Shown one piece after another: positions 42,335 through 51,460 of a stretch of 61,982 nucleotides of DNA. Origin of the DNA: Pseudomonadota bacterium (GTDB taxonomy: Bacteria > Pseudomonadota > Gammaproteobacteria > Burkholderiales > Gallionellaceae); assembly GCA_021822115.1 (NCBI GenBank), contig JAJZSA010000006.1, positions 1 through 61,982 on the forward strand, given 5' to 3'. The position numbers were made by a program, and so were the translations under genes. Each line of letters starts with the position of its first letter. The stretch's first letter is position 1. A model generated the notes under the pieces. It worked only from the letters and a program-made list of their open reading frames with translations, had not been told where the DNA came from and did not search any database.

Positions 42335-43993
42335 ATGGCGCACACCTCCCCCACTCCGCTCCCGGCCGCCCGACAACGCGGCGGCGTGATGATGGTGATG
42401 CTGGTGATCCTCATCCTCGGCATCACCACCGCCTTCGTCACCTCGCTCAGCGGCACCGCCTTGCAGAACAAACGCAACCAGACCACTGCCGATGCACTGG
42501 CGCGCGCCAAGGAAGCATTGATCGGGTATGCGGTGACCTATGGCGATACCCACCCCACTAAGGCACATGGATTCCTGCCTTGCCCAGACAGCGATGGCTC
42601 GGCAGGTGCCAATGCTGAAGGTTCCTCAGAAAGCTGCGGCGCGACGAATGTGGACGTGTTGGGTAGATTTCCTTGGCGTACCCTTGATCTACCTGCATTG
42701 ATCGATGGTGCCGGAGAATGTCTGTGGTATGCAGTCTCCGGCAATTACAAAAGCACTCAATCATCACCACCTTTAATGAATTGGGATACGCCTGGGCAGT
42801 TACACGTATATGACAGCAATGGCAACGAGATCAGTCCGGGCGAGATCGTTGCAGTCGTAATCGCCCCTGGCGCTCCGCTCAACAACAATTCCAGCCGCAC
42901 AGGAAATTCTGCCCCCACCTGTGGCGGCAACTATACGGCGGCCGCTTATCTGGAGAACGATGCGCCCCACCTTATCGACAATGGCGATATCGCCGCAGGC
43001 AAGTTCATCCTGCCGCATGAACACCGCGATGCGAACGGCAACATCACCTCGGCAGTGAACGATCAATTCGTGTTCATCACACGCCGCGACATCTGGGACA
43101 CCATCCAGAAACGCGTGGCACGACAGGCCAAACGCTGTCTGGATGACTATGCTGCCGATGCTGCGAACCTGTATCACAAATATCCGTGGGCGGCGAAGTT
43201 GGACGACACGACTACCGCCCCCAATCGCAGTGGCACACAAGATGTGCGTTTTGGTCGCTTTCCGGACATGCCCAGTGTCGCTACTGCCGGCGGCGGTCTG
43301 AGCGGACTCACACCGGTTCAGATCAGTGACCTGCGCAGCAAGATCCAGGCAGTACAGGATGCGCTGAATGCTTATATCGCAGGCACCGGCTATCTCAGCA
43401 CACTGCGCAACAAGGGCGACAACCTGAAAGATTTTGCACGGGACGCCCCTTACTATCAAAGCACCACAGACCCGGCACGTGCGGCAGGCATCTATGCCGA
43501 CAACTGCACGGGCCTGTCTTGTACCGCCACTTTACAGAATATGCTCACCTCGGCTTTCAATTCACTGAATGGCGGGGACAGCACCATGCCGGGCAGCTGG
43601 GACTCCATTCCGTCATGTCAGCAACTCGTCAACTCGGCATATTGGTCCGCTTGGCGCGACTGGGTGTTTTTGCAGATCGCGGATGGCTTCCAGCCCGGAG
43701 GCGCAGGAACCTGTACGGTGGGTAGCACCTGCCTTGCCATCTCCGGTTCGGGCAACCTCAACGGCGGCTCCGGCAGCTATCACGCAGTGATCGCCGTAGC
43801 CGCGAACGCGATGGCAGGACAGAACCGCTCCATCACTGGCACCATAAGCAATTTCCTGGAAGGCGCTAACAAGACCGGCAAGACCGACCTTCCGAGTACG
43901 ACCACTTTTGAAACCTATCGCAATACCGACCCGACGTATGCCACCGTCAATGGTCTGGCACTCTGCCTGGACGACAAGAACGAGTGCCCATGA
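42335..43993 (+). CDS. Large PilX-like minor pilin or pilus tip protein
   Basis: A 552-residue protein with a short basic leader, then RGGVMMVMLVILILGITTAF, a pilin-like hydrophobic helix (about 17-36) without the usual Glu at mature position 5, as in PilX proteins. The large exported domain contains ALIGYAVTYGD and LPCPDSDG and many paired cysteines, suggesting disulfides. The ALIGYA/LPCP block recurs in the next gene, so the two are related. At over 500 residues it is unusually large for a minor pilin and may be a tip adhesin. Confidence 0.7.
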   Translation: MAHTSPTPLPAARQRGGVMMVMLVILILGITTAFVTSLSGTALQNKRNQTTADALARAKEALIGYAVTYGDTHPTKAHGFLPCPDSDGSAGANAEGSSESCGATNVDVLGRFPWRTLDLPALIDGAGECLWYAVSGNYKSTQSSPPLMNWDTPGQLHVYDSNGNEISPGEIVAVVIAPGAPLNNNSSRTGNSAPTCGGNYTAAAYLENDAPHLIDNGDIAAGKFILPHEHRDANGNITSAVNDQFVFITRRDIWDTIQKRVARQAKRCLDDYAADAANLYHKYPWAAKLDDTTTAPNRSGTQDVRFGRFPDMPSVATAGGGLSGLTPVQISDLRSKIQAVQDALNAYIAGTGYLSTLRNKGDNLKDFARDAPYYQSTTDPARAAGIYADNCTGLSCTATLQNMLTSAFNSLNGGDSTMPGSWDSIPSCQQLVNSAYWSAWRDWVFLQIADGFQPGGAGTCTVGSTCLAISGSGNLNGGSGSYHAVIAVAANAMAGQNRSITGTISNFLEGANKTGKTDLPSTTTFETYRNTDPTYATVNGLALCLDDKNECP

Positions 43994-44748
43994 GTAAAAC
44001 GCGCACCTCACCACCTGCCGCTTACGGCTTCACCCTAGTCGAGATGGCCATGGTGCTGGCGATTATCTCCCTGCTACTCGCAGGATTGTTGCCGACGATC
44101 TCGGGACAGATCGAACAGCAACGCCTGACCGAGACCAGAAAGCAGTTGAACGATATCCAGCAGGCCTTGATCGGCTACGCCATCATCAATGGCCGCTTGC
44201 CTTGCCCTGCCACAACCACTAGCAAGGGTTTGGAGAACCCGGTCGGCGGTGGCCCATGCAGCAACTTCTACGACGGTTTCATCCCCGGCGCGACATTAGG
44301 CATCTCGACCCTGAACGATCAAGGCTTAGTCATAGACGCCTGGGGCAACCCGATTCGTTATGCGGTGACCGCTTGGGACAGCAGCAGCCCGGCCCAGACA
44401 GATGTTTACACGTCGTCCAACGGTCTTGCCACTGTCGGCCTGTCTTCGCTCAATCCCAACCTGCTTGTTTGCAACACCGCAACCGGCATTACAGGTTCAG
44501 CATGCGCGACTGATCAAGCATTAACTGCCGACCCCGGAGTTCCTGCCGTAATTTTCTCTACGGGGAAGAACGGAGCTAGTGGCGGCGCGGGCACAGACGA
44601 GAATGAAAACTTGGATGCGGACAGATTTTTTGTAAGCCACACCATCACCGCCTCTGCGGCAGGCAATGGTGAGTTCGACGACCTGATGATCTGGCTATCG
44701 AATCAGGTATTGATCAACCGTATGGTCGCCGCCGGCAAGTTGCCTTAA
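43990..44748 (+). CDS. Prepilin-like protein with class III leader
   Basis: A 252-residue prepilin. The leader ends Gly13 before [19 protein letters not shown], the prepilin peptidase site with Glu18 as mature Glu5. The globular part has [16 protein letters not shown] and [11 protein letters not shown], matching the block in the upstream gene. It starts at the ATG (43990) overlapping the previous stop. The stop codon overlaps the converging cysS stop through a shared TTAA. Confidence 0.85.
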   Translation: MSKTRTSPPAAYGFTLVEMAMVLAIISLLLAGLLPTISGQIEQQRLTETRKQLNDIQQALIGYAIINGRLPCPATTTSKGLENPVGGGPCSNFYDGFIPGATLGISTLNDQGLVIDAWGNPIRYAVTAWDSSSPAQTDVYTSSNGLATVGLSSLNPNLLVCNTATGITGSACATDQALTADPGVPAVIFSTGKNGASGGAGTDENENLDADRFFVSHTITASAAGNGEFDDLMIWLSNQVLINRMVAAGKLP

Positions 44749-46124
44749 GCGCGCCGCCAAGTCGTACCCTGCGCTGAGTCCTCCAGCACGATCCCGGCTT
44801 CCAGCAATTCCTTGCGGATATGGTCCGCCTTGGCGAAATCCTTGGCCTTCTTGGCGGCGATGCGCGCTGCGATCTGCGCTTCGATGGCCGCATCGTCCAG
44901 CCCGCCCGCCACGGTGCCACCTTGCAGGAAGGTCTGCGGATCGCGTTCCAGCAAACCCAGCGTAGCAGCTAGTGCCTTCAGTTGTGCGGCCAGCGCTGGA
45001 GACTGGGTCTTGTTGACCTCGTTCGCCAACTCGAACAACACCGCGATGGCTTCGGAGGTGCCGAAATCATCGTCCATGGCAGCCCTGAAACGCTGCGCAT
45101 AGGGTTCGTTCCAGTCCACCGCGCCCATGCTGGCGGGCACTGACTTCAACGCAGTATAGAGTCGCGTCAGCGCACCTTTCGCATCATCGAGATGGGCGTC
45201 GGAATAGTTCAGCGGGCTGCGGTAGTGCGCGCGCAGGATGAAGAAGCGCACCACTTCGGCGTCGTATTTCTTCAGCACTTCGCGGATGGTGAAGAAGTTG
45301 CCCAAGCTCTTGGACATCTTTTCGTTGTCCACGCGCACGAAGCCGTTGTGCATCCAGTAGTTCACGTACTGGCACTGGTGCGCGCCTTCACTTTGCGCGA
45401 TCTCGTTCTCATGGTGCGGGAACTGCAAGTCCGCGCCGCCACCGTGGATGTCGAAATGTTTGCCGAGCAACTCGGAACCCATGGCCGAGCACTCGATGTG
45501 CCAGCCGGGACGGCCCTTGCCCCACTTGGAATCCCACTTCACTTCGTCGGCCTCGCTGTCCTTGGCGTGCTTCCACAGCACGAAGTCGAGCGGGTCGTTC
45601 TTGTCGCTGGCGACTTCCACACGTTCACCGGCTCGCAGATCTTCCAGCGATTTGCCGGAGAGCTTGCCGTAGCCTTCGAACTTGCGCACGGCGTAGTTCA
45701 CATCGCCATCGGCGGCCTTGTAGGCCAGCCCGTTCTGTTCCAGTTGCTCGATCATCGCCAGCATCTGCGGCACGTATTGCGTGGCGCGCGGCTCGTGGTC
45801 GGGGCGCTGCACGCCGAGCGCATCGGCATCCTCGTGCATGGCGTCGATAAAACGCTGCGTCAGGGCGTGGATGGATTCCTTGTTCTCCGCCGCGCGCTTG
45901 ATGATCTTGTCGTCGATGTCGGTGATGTTGCGCACGTAGGTCACCTCAAAACCGGAAGCCTTGAGCCAGCGCTGCACCATGTCGAACACCACCATCACGC
46001 GGGCATGGCCGAGGTGGCAGTAGTCGTACACGGTCATGCCGCACACGTACATGCGCACCTTGTTGGCTTCGATGGGTTTGAAGTCCTGCTTGTCGCGGGC
46101 GAGGGTGTTGTAGATTTTTAACAT
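44745..46124 (-). CDS. cysS: Cysteinyl-tRNA synthetase
   Basis: A 459-residue class I synthetase that charges tRNA-Cys. The zinc site is in [17 protein letters not shown], which also carries the HIGH-type motif, and continues in HIECSAMG and HHENEIAQ. The KMSKS motif is [10 protein letters not shown]. The start at 46124 gives the standard MLKIYNTL N-terminus. It is convergent with the pilus operon, overlapping by three bases. Confidence 0.98.
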   Translation of the reverse strand: MLKIYNTLARDKQDFKPIEANKVRMYVCGMTVYDYCHLGHARVMVVFDMVQRWLKASGFEVTYVRNITDIDDKIIKRAAENKESIHALTQRFIDAMHEDADALGVQRPDHEPRATQYVPQMLAMIEQLEQNGLAYKAADGDVNYAVRKFEGYGKLSGKSLEDLRAGERVEVASDKNDPLDFVLWKHAKDSEADEVKWDSKWGKGRPGWHIECSAMGSELLGKHFDIHGGGADLQFPHHENEIAQSEGAHQCQYVNYWMHNGFVRVDNEKMSKSLGNFFTIREVLKKYDAEVVRFFILRAHYRSPLNYSDAHLDDAKGALTRLYTALKSVPASMGAVDWNEPYAQRFRAAMDDDFGTSEAIAVLFELANEVNKTQSPALAAQLKALAATLGLLERDPQTFLQGGTVAGGLDDAAIEAQIAARIAAKKAKDFAKADHIRKELLEAGIVLEDSAQGTTWRRA

Positions 46125-46140
46125 TTCTCTTACCTGTGCC

Positions 46141-46253
46141 GTCATTCCGGCGCCGGCCGGAATCCAGCGGTTTTATTTAAATGCAGTTTGGTTTTGTATC
46201 CGCTTCGCGGATGTTTTCTTTTATGGCTGGATACCGGCCTTCGCCGGTATGAC
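46141..46253. repeat. Palindromic dispersed repeat, copy 1
   Basis: Outer arms (46141-46167 and 46227-46253) are near-perfect inverted copies based on GTCATTCCGGC...GGAATCCAG. The centre has a small hairpin ATCCGC/TTC/GCGGAT (46198-46212). It lies between cysS and the GIY-YIG gene and matches copy 2 in the same orientation, including the interior ATGCAGTTTGGTTTTGT. Confidence 0.85.
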
Positions 46254-46256
46254 GAC

Positions 46257-46547
46257 CTAACATATCGAGTCGTACAAATCCTTCCAGTCGGGATTACTCT
46301 TTTCAATCAATTTCAGTTTCCACGCTCGCTGCCATTCCTTGAGCGCTTTCTCACGCAGAATGGCTGAGTCCATGGTTGCATGCACTTCATGCCAAACCAG
46401 TTGATCCACGCCGTACTGCTTGGTGAAGCCATCGGCAACGTGGTTCTTGTGTTCCCAAATCCGTTTGACCAGATCAGAAGTCACTCCGACATACAGCGTG
46501 CCATTGCGTTTGCTGGCGAGCAGATAAACGCAGGGCAGTTTGTTCAC
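46257..46547 (-). CDS. Small GIY-YIG domain protein
   Basis: A 96-residue single-domain GIY-YIG protein. CVYLLASKRNGTLYVGVT carries the paired tyrosine motifs, followed by DLVKRIWEHK and an Arg/Glu pair in ILREKALKEWQRAWKL, so the nuclease site looks intact. It begins at GTG (46547) behind GGAGAGGAG. The gene is bracketed by two direct copies of one palindromic repeat (46141-46253 and 46565-46707). This suggests a link between the gene and the repeat; the native function of the family is unclear. Confidence 0.88.
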   Translation of the reverse strand: MNKLPCVYLLASKRNGTLYVGVTSDLVKRIWEHKNHVADGFTKQYGVDQLVWHEVHATMDSAILREKALKEWQRAWKLKLIEKSNPDWKDLYDSIC

Positions 46548-46564
46548 ATCTCCTCTCCGATTTC

Positions 46565-46707
46565 GTCATACCGGCCCTTCGACAGGCTCAGGATAAACTG
46601 ACCTGCGGTCAGGCCGGTATCCAGTGCTTTTCAAACATGCAGTTGGTTTTGTCCGTGCTTCGCACGGACCATTTAACTAGCTGGATACCGCCCTGCGCCG
46701 GTATGAC
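46565..46707. repeat. Palindromic dispersed repeat, copy 2, with nested insertion
   Basis: The left arm starts GTCATACCGGCC and resumes at GGCCGGTATCCAG; between them about 35 extra bases include CTTCGACAGGCTCAGG, itself a widespread intergenic motif. The right arm is CTGGATACCGCCC...GGTATGAC (46681-46707). The central hairpin is GTCCGTG/CTTCG/CACGGAC (46651-46669). It ends three bases before the glnS stop and may serve as a transcription end. Confidence 0.85.
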
Positions 46708-46709
46708 GG

Positions 46710-48386
46710 TCAAGCTTGCTCTTTCGCCCACGAATCCTTCAACGTCACCGTGCGGTTGAACACCAGCTTCTTGCCCGGCTGATGGTCGCGGCGATCGGTG
46801 ACAAAGTAGCCCAGACGCTCGAACTGGTAGCGCGTCTCCGGCACGGCATCCTTCACGCAGGCTTCGACCCAGCCTTGAACCACCTCCAGCGAATGCGGAT
46901 TGAGATGGGTAAGAAAATCCACATCGCGGTCGCCATCCGGCTCCGGCACGTTGAACAGGCGGTCATACAAACGGATCTCGGCCGGAAGCGCATGCTCGCG
47001 CGACAGGAAATGGATCACGCCCTTCACCTTGCGGCCTTCCGGGTTCTTGCCCAGCGTGTCGTGGTCGATGCTGCACTTGAGTTCGATGACTTTGCCGCTC
47101 GCATCCTTCACTGCTTCGTCGCAGCGCATCACATAGCTGTGGCGCAGGCGGATCTCACCGCCCAGGGTCAGTCGCTTCCAGCCGGCGGGCGGCACTTCGG
47201 CGAAGTCGTCGGCCTCGATGAGCAGGTCCTTGCTGAACGGCACCATGCGCTTGCCCAGTTTCGGCATGTTGGGATGGAAGTCGGCTTCGCGCGTCTGCGC
47301 GCCGTCGGCATTGGTGATGGTCACCTTGAGCGGGTTGATGATGGCCATCACGCGCGGGGCGCGCGTTTCCAGGTCTTCGCGGATCGCGCCTTCCATGATC
47401 GCCATGTCGACGATGTTCTCGCTCTTGGAGACGCCGATGCGCCTGGCGAACTCGCGGATGCCTTCCGGCGTGTAGCCGCGACGGCGCATCCCGCTGATGG
47501 TGGGCATGCGCGGGTCGTCCCAGCCGCTCACCTTCTTCTCGTTCACCAGTTGCAGCAGCTTGCGCTTGCTGGTGATGGTGTAGTGCAGTTCCAGCCGCGA
47601 GAACTCGTACTGGCGCGGGTGGCAGGGGATGGTGATGTTGTCCAGCACCCAGTCATACAGCGGGCGATGATCTTCGAATTCCAGCGTGCAGATGGAATGG
47701 GTGATGCCTTCCAGCGCGTCGGAGATGCAGTGGGTGTAGTCGTACATCGGGTAGATGCACCACTTGTCGCCGGTGCGGATGTGGTGCGCGCGGCGGATGC
47801 GGTAGATGACCGGGTCGCGCATGTTGATGTTGGGCGAGGCCATGTCGATCTTGGCGCGCAGCACCATCGCGCCGTCGGCGAATTCGCCGTTCTTCATGCG
47901 GGTGAACAGGTCGAGGTTCTCGGCCACGGAACGGCTGCGGTTAGGGCTGTTCTTGCCCGGCTCTTTCAGCGTGCCGCGATATTCGCGCATCTGCTCCGGC
48001 GTCAGATCGTCCACATAGGCCAGGCCCTTGTTGATGAGCTCGACCGCGAAGTCGTACAGCGCGTCGAAATAGTCCGAGGCCCAGCGCACTTCGCCGTTCC
48101 ATTCAAATCCGAGCCAGCGCACGTCGTCCTGGATGGATTGCGCGTACTCCTCGCTTTCCTTCTCTGGGTTGGTGTCGTCGAAACGCAGGTTGCAGGTGCC
48201 CTTGTAATCCTGCGCGAGGCCGAAGTTCAGGCAGATGGATTTGGCGTGGCCGACGTGCAGATAGCCGTTGGGCTCGGGCGGGAAGCGCGTGGCGATGCTC
48301 TGATGCTTGCCGGAGGCCAGATCGGCGTCGATGATGGTGCGGATGAAGTTGGAGACGGGGGTCGGTGCGGGTGTGTTGCTGCTCAT
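46710..48386 (-). CDS. glnS: Glutaminyl-tRNA synthetase
   Basis: A 558-residue class I synthetase. The HIGH-type motif is in [20 protein letters not shown], and the second signature is [13 protein letters not shown]. GlnRS-specific DDTNPEKE and the two-part anticodon-binding C-terminus are visible. The ATG at 48386 is preferred to an in-frame codon 18 bases upstream. Confidence 0.97.
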   Translation of the reverse strand: MSSNTPAPTPVSNFIRTIIDADLASGKHQSIATRFPPEPNGYLHVGHAKSICLNFGLAQDYKGTCNLRFDDTNPEKESEEYAQSIQDDVRWLGFEWNGEVRWASDYFDALYDFAVELINKGLAYVDDLTPEQMREYRGTLKEPGKNSPNRSRSVAENLDLFTRMKNGEFADGAMVLRAKIDMASPNINMRDPVIYRIRRAHHIRTGDKWCIYPMYDYTHCISDALEGITHSICTLEFEDHRPLYDWVLDNITIPCHPRQYEFSRLELHYTITSKRKLLQLVNEKKVSGWDDPRMPTISGMRRRGYTPEGIREFARRIGVSKSENIVDMAIMEGAIREDLETRAPRVMAIINPLKVTITNADGAQTREADFHPNMPKLGKRMVPFSKDLLIEADDFAEVPPAGWKRLTLGGEIRLRHSYVMRCDEAVKDASGKVIELKCSIDHDTLGKNPEGRKVKGVIHFLSREHALPAEIRLYDRLFNVPEPDGDRDVDFLTHLNPHSLEVVQGWVEACVKDAVPETRYQFERLGYFVTDRRDHQPGKKLVFNRTVTLKDSWAKEQA

Positions 48387-48497
48387 AGCGATACCAGGAT
48401 GCAATCAAAAGATTGCGCGATTCTACCTGAAACCCGCCTTGGGCCGCCCCCACCGGTGCTTGTGTGGGCATTCTGTGTGTGCCGCCCGCTTCTTTGA

Positions 48498-48503
48498 TAG
48501 AAT
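48498..48503 (+). promoter_or_regulatory. Candidate extended -10 element before the TPR/NTF2-like gene
   Basis: TTGATAGAAT followed by CGCG, 53 bases upstream of the start at 48557. The TG extension supports an extended -10 promoter. The divergent glnS has a similar TAGAAT on the other strand (48425-48420). Confidence 0.4.
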
Positions 48504-48556
48504 CGCGTGCGTTCTGCGACCTTCCCGCACTGTAACCCACTCAAGAAAAAGACCAA

Positions 48557-49621
48557 ATGCAAAGATTCTATCGTTTAGCGACCGGCTCCCTGTTCTGCTT
48601 CCTGCTGGCGTTCTCCTCCGCCACGCAGGCAGACGAGATCCAGGATGCCAACAAATTGTTCAAGCAAGGACATTTGCCGCAAGCCCTGGAAAAGGTCGAC
48701 GCCGTGCTGGCCAGCAAACCCAAGGATGCCCAGGCGCGCTTCCTGAAAGGCCTGATCGTGAATGAGCAAGGCAAGACGAAGGAAGCCATCGACATCTTCA
48801 CCGGACTGACCAACGATTATCCCGAGCTACCCGAACCCTACAACAACCTGGCTGTGCTCTATGCGGGACAAGGGCAGTACGAGAAGGCCAAGATCGCGCT
48901 GGAGATGGCGATCCGCACCCACCCCAGCTATGCCACCGCGCATGAGAACCTGGGCGACATCTACGCCAAGATGGCGAGCGAAGCCTACGACCGCGCACTG
49001 CAACTCGACAAGAACAATACCGGCACCCAGACCAAGCTGGCCTTGATCCGCGACCTGTTCGGCAAGGGCAATCGCAACAACAGCAAACCGGCGACACCGG
49101 CCCTGGCCAATGCGGCCCCTGCTGCGCAGCCAGCAACGACTCCCGCACCGTCTGCATCGGCACCGATTGCGGCGGCGTCCGCTCCTGCACCCGCCAAACC
49201 GGCGGCACCGGTCGCCGCAGCCACCCCGTCCCCCGCGGTCGCGCCGGCTGCGCCAGTCGCCAACAAGCCTGCACCGGATATCCGCCCCGAATTGCTGCAA
49301 GCCACCCATGACTGGGCCGCCGCTTGGTCGACCAAGAACGTGAAGCGCTACCTGTCGTTCTATGCGCCGGACTTCAAGATCCCGGGCGGCGAATCGCGTG
49401 CAGCTTGGGAAAAGGTGCGTCGCGAACGTATCAGCAAGCCGAAGTCCATCCAGGTCAAGCTCGAAGAGGTCAAGGTCTCGCTCATCGATGCGACACACGC
49501 CAACGTGAGCTTCCGCCAGCACTACACAGCCCCCCATTTCAAGAGTGCCAACGACAAGACGCTGGAATGGGTGAAAACCGGCAAAGGCTGGCAGATCGCC
49601 GAAGAACGCAGCAACGATTGA
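48557..49621 (+). CDS. Exported TPR protein with C-terminal NTF2/Cds6-like domain
   Basis: A 354-residue periplasmic protein. Signal peptide 1-25 (cleavage near TQA), a TPR region (about 26-165), a long Ala/Pro-rich linker (about 175-240) and a C-terminal NTF2-like domain (ATHDWAAAWSTKNVKRYLSFY to GKGWQIAEE). The same C-terminal domain type ends the next gene, an L,D-transpeptidase, seven bases downstream. The pair probably acts on the cell wall, this one as a non-catalytic partner. Confidence 0.78.
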   Translation: MQRFYRLATGSLFCFLLAFSSATQADEIQDANKLFKQGHLPQALEKVDAVLASKPKDAQARFLKGLIVNEQGKTKEAIDIFTGLTNDYPELPEPYNNLAVLYAGQGQYEKAKIALEMAIRTHPSYATAHENLGDIYAKMASEAYDRALQLDKNNTGTQTKLALIRDLFGKGNRNNSKPATPALANAAPAAQPATTPAPSASAPIAAASAPAPAKPAAPVAAATPSPAVAPAAPVANKPAPDIRPELLQATHDWAAAWSTKNVKRYLSFYAPDFKIPGGESRAAWEKVRRERISKPKSIQVKLEEVKVSLIDATHANVSFRQHYTAPHFKSANDKTLEWVKTGKGWQIAEERSND

Positions 49622-49627
49622 TAGCAG

Positions 49628-50794
49628 ATGAAACGGCTACACCCCACCCTGCTCTGCCTGCTGACCTGCCTATCCACAGGCGCTGCGGCCGAGCCTGATT
49701 CGCGCGCGATGGAGCAGCAGCTCGTGAAGAGTTTGCAGGCGGTCAGCGAGAACCGGCTGGACATTGCGCTGAACGAGGTCGACTCCATCCTCAAGAGCAA
49801 CCCCAACTTCAAGCTCGCCCAATTGGTGAAAGGCGATCTGCTGCTGGCCCGCGCCCGCCCCATCAGCGATTTCGGGAATGCGCCGAACGCCCCGCGCGAC
49901 CAGGTGCAGGATCTGCGCGACGAAGCGCGCGTGCGCCTGCATCGCGCCCAGCAACAACCACCCGTCGCCGTGCCGAGCTATCTGTGGCGACTCAATCCGC
50001 AGCAGCGCCACGTGATCGTCGTCGACACCAGTAAATCGACGCTGTATCTGTACGAGAACGTGAACGGTACGCCGCGCTATGTGAGCGACTTCTATGTCAG
50101 CGTCGGCAAGAAGGGGGCAGACAAGGTGGTAGAAGGCGACAAGAAGACCCCGCTCGGCGTCTATTTCGTCAGCAGCTACATCCCGCGCGCCAAGCTCACC
50201 GACTTCTACGGCGCAGCAGCCTACCCGCTCAGCTACCCGAACGAATGGGACAAACGCGCAGGACGTAGCGGTTATGGCATCTGGCTGCACGGCACCCCTT
50301 CGGACACCTACAGCCGTCCGCCGCGCGCCAGCAGCGGCTGCGTGGTGCTCGCCAACAATGACCTGCTGCGTCTTGGCAAGGACATCGATATCGGCCACAC
50401 GCCGGTCGTCATCAGCAACGGCATCGACTGGATGGACCAGAACACGATGACCGAGCGCGATTCGCTGCTGCATGCCATCGAGCAATGGCGCAGCGATTGG
50501 GAGAGCCGCGATACCGACCGCTATCTGGCGCATTACGCCGATAGCTTTTCTACCGGCGACGTAGACCGCGCCGCCTTCGCCGAACAGAAACGCCAGGTCA
50601 ACGCCGCCAAGCAATGGATCAAAGTGAAGGTCGACAATCTGAGCCTGTTCGCCTATCCGACCCAGCCTGGGCTGGTAGTGGTCGATTTCGAGCAGGATTA
50701 TCAAAGCAACAACCTCTCCAACCGCATGCACAAGCGCCAATACTGGCAGCGTGACGGCAACGGCTGGAAGATCGTCTATGAAGGAGCCGCCTGA
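49628..50794 (+). CDS. L,D-transpeptidase with NTF2-like C-terminal domain
   Basis: A 388-residue exported enzyme. Signal peptide 1-21, a helical region, then a YkuD catalytic domain with His221 (WLHGTP) and Cys238 (SSGCVVL), the nucleophile of 3-3 cross-linking or anchor-protein attachment. The C-terminal domain (about 275-388: [19 protein letters not shown] to GNGWKIVYE) is NTF2-like. The operon runs on by a TGATG junction into the cyclophilin gene. Confidence 0.9.
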   Translation: MKRLHPTLLCLLTCLSTGAAAEPDSRAMEQQLVKSLQAVSENRLDIALNEVDSILKSNPNFKLAQLVKGDLLLARARPISDFGNAPNAPRDQVQDLRDEARVRLHRAQQQPPVAVPSYLWRLNPQQRHVIVVDTSKSTLYLYENVNGTPRYVSDFYVSVGKKGADKVVEGDKKTPLGVYFVSSYIPRAKLTDFYGAAAYPLSYPNEWDKRAGRSGYGIWLHGTPSDTYSRPPRASSGCVVLANNDLLRLGKDIDIGHTPVVISNGIDWMDQNTMTERDSLLHAIEQWRSDWESRDTDRYLAHYADSFSTGDVDRAAFAEQKRQVNAAKQWIKVKVDNLSLFAYPTQPGLVVVDFEQDYQSNNLSNRMHKRQYWQRDGNGWKIVYEGAA

Positions 50795-51381
50795 TGAGAT
50801 TCATCCGCCTCGCATTCGCATTCCTGTGTGCACTGAGCTTCGCCGCCGGCGCACATGCTGCATCCACAACCAAAGGAAAGATGAAAATGGTCAAACTCCA
50901 TACCAACTTCGGCGTCATCACCCTGCAACTCGACGCAGAGAAAGCCCCTGCCACCGTGCAGAACTTCCTCGATTACGTGAACAGCGGTTTCTACGATGGC
51001 ACCGTCTTCCACCGCGTGATCGACGGCTTCATGATCCAGGGCGGCGGTTTCGAGCCTGGCATGAAGCAAAAGAACACCAAGGCGCCGATCAAGAACGAAG
51101 CCGACAACGGTCTGGGTAACGAGGCTTACACCATCGCCATGGCGCGCACCAACGATCCGCACTCCGCCACCGCGCAGTTCTTCATCAACGTCAAGAACAA
51201 CAGCTTCCTCAACTTCAGCGCGCCCAATGCGCAAGGCTGGGGCTACTGCGTATTCGGCAAGGTGGTGGAAGGCAAGGACGTGGTCGACGCCATCAAGAAA
51301 GTGAAGACCGGCAACAGCGGCTTCCATCAAGACGTGCCCAAGGAAGACGTCGTCATCACCAAGGCAGAAGTCGTTCAGTAA
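50794..51381 (+). CDS. Cyclophilin peptidyl-prolyl isomerase, possibly with two start sites
   Basis: A 195-residue cyclophilin. The isomerase core has [15 protein letters not shown] and [12 protein letters not shown], with the catalytic Arg in FHR. The full frame begins with a signal peptide (cleavage near AHA, residue 22), so it would be periplasmic like PpiA. A second start, Met32 (50887), gives [10 protein letters not shown], the N-terminus of cytoplasmic PpiB proteins, and is preceded by AAAGGAAAG nine bases away. Both forms might be made. Confidence 0.92.
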   Translation: MRFIRLAFAFLCALSFAAGAHAASTTKGKMKMVKLHTNFGVITLQLDAEKAPATVQNFLDYVNSGFYDGTVFHRVIDGFMIQGGGFEPGMKQKNTKAPIKNEADNGLGNEAYTIAMARTNDPHSATAQFFINVKNNSFLNFSAPNAQGWGYCVFGKVVEGKDVVDAIKKVKTGNSGFHQDVPKEDVVITKAEVVQ

Positions 51382-51383
51382 GG

Positions 51384-51460
51384 AGTCAGGATACGTGATA
51401 CAGGATTCAGGGGTGCCGCCTCAACCTCCCTTATCCTGTATCCCGAATCCCGTATCCTGA
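51384..51460. repeat. Heptamer-phased palindromic element between the cyclophilin gene and lpxH
   Basis: The right arm reads in seven-base steps ATCCTGT, ATCCCGA, ATCCCGT, ATCCTGA (about 51432-51459). The left arm (TCAGGATACG, then GATACAGGATTCAGGG, 51386-51412) is its imperfect reverse complement with a gap of about seven bases, or one unit. It follows the cyclophilin stop directly and abuts the lpxH start. It has the same construction as the element at 5304-5402. Confidence 0.75.

Noticed and set aside
46716..48497. 593-codon plus-strand frame opposite glnS
   Set aside because: Composition rich in Val, Ala, Asp and His typical of a reversed GC-rich gene; glnS is unambiguous.
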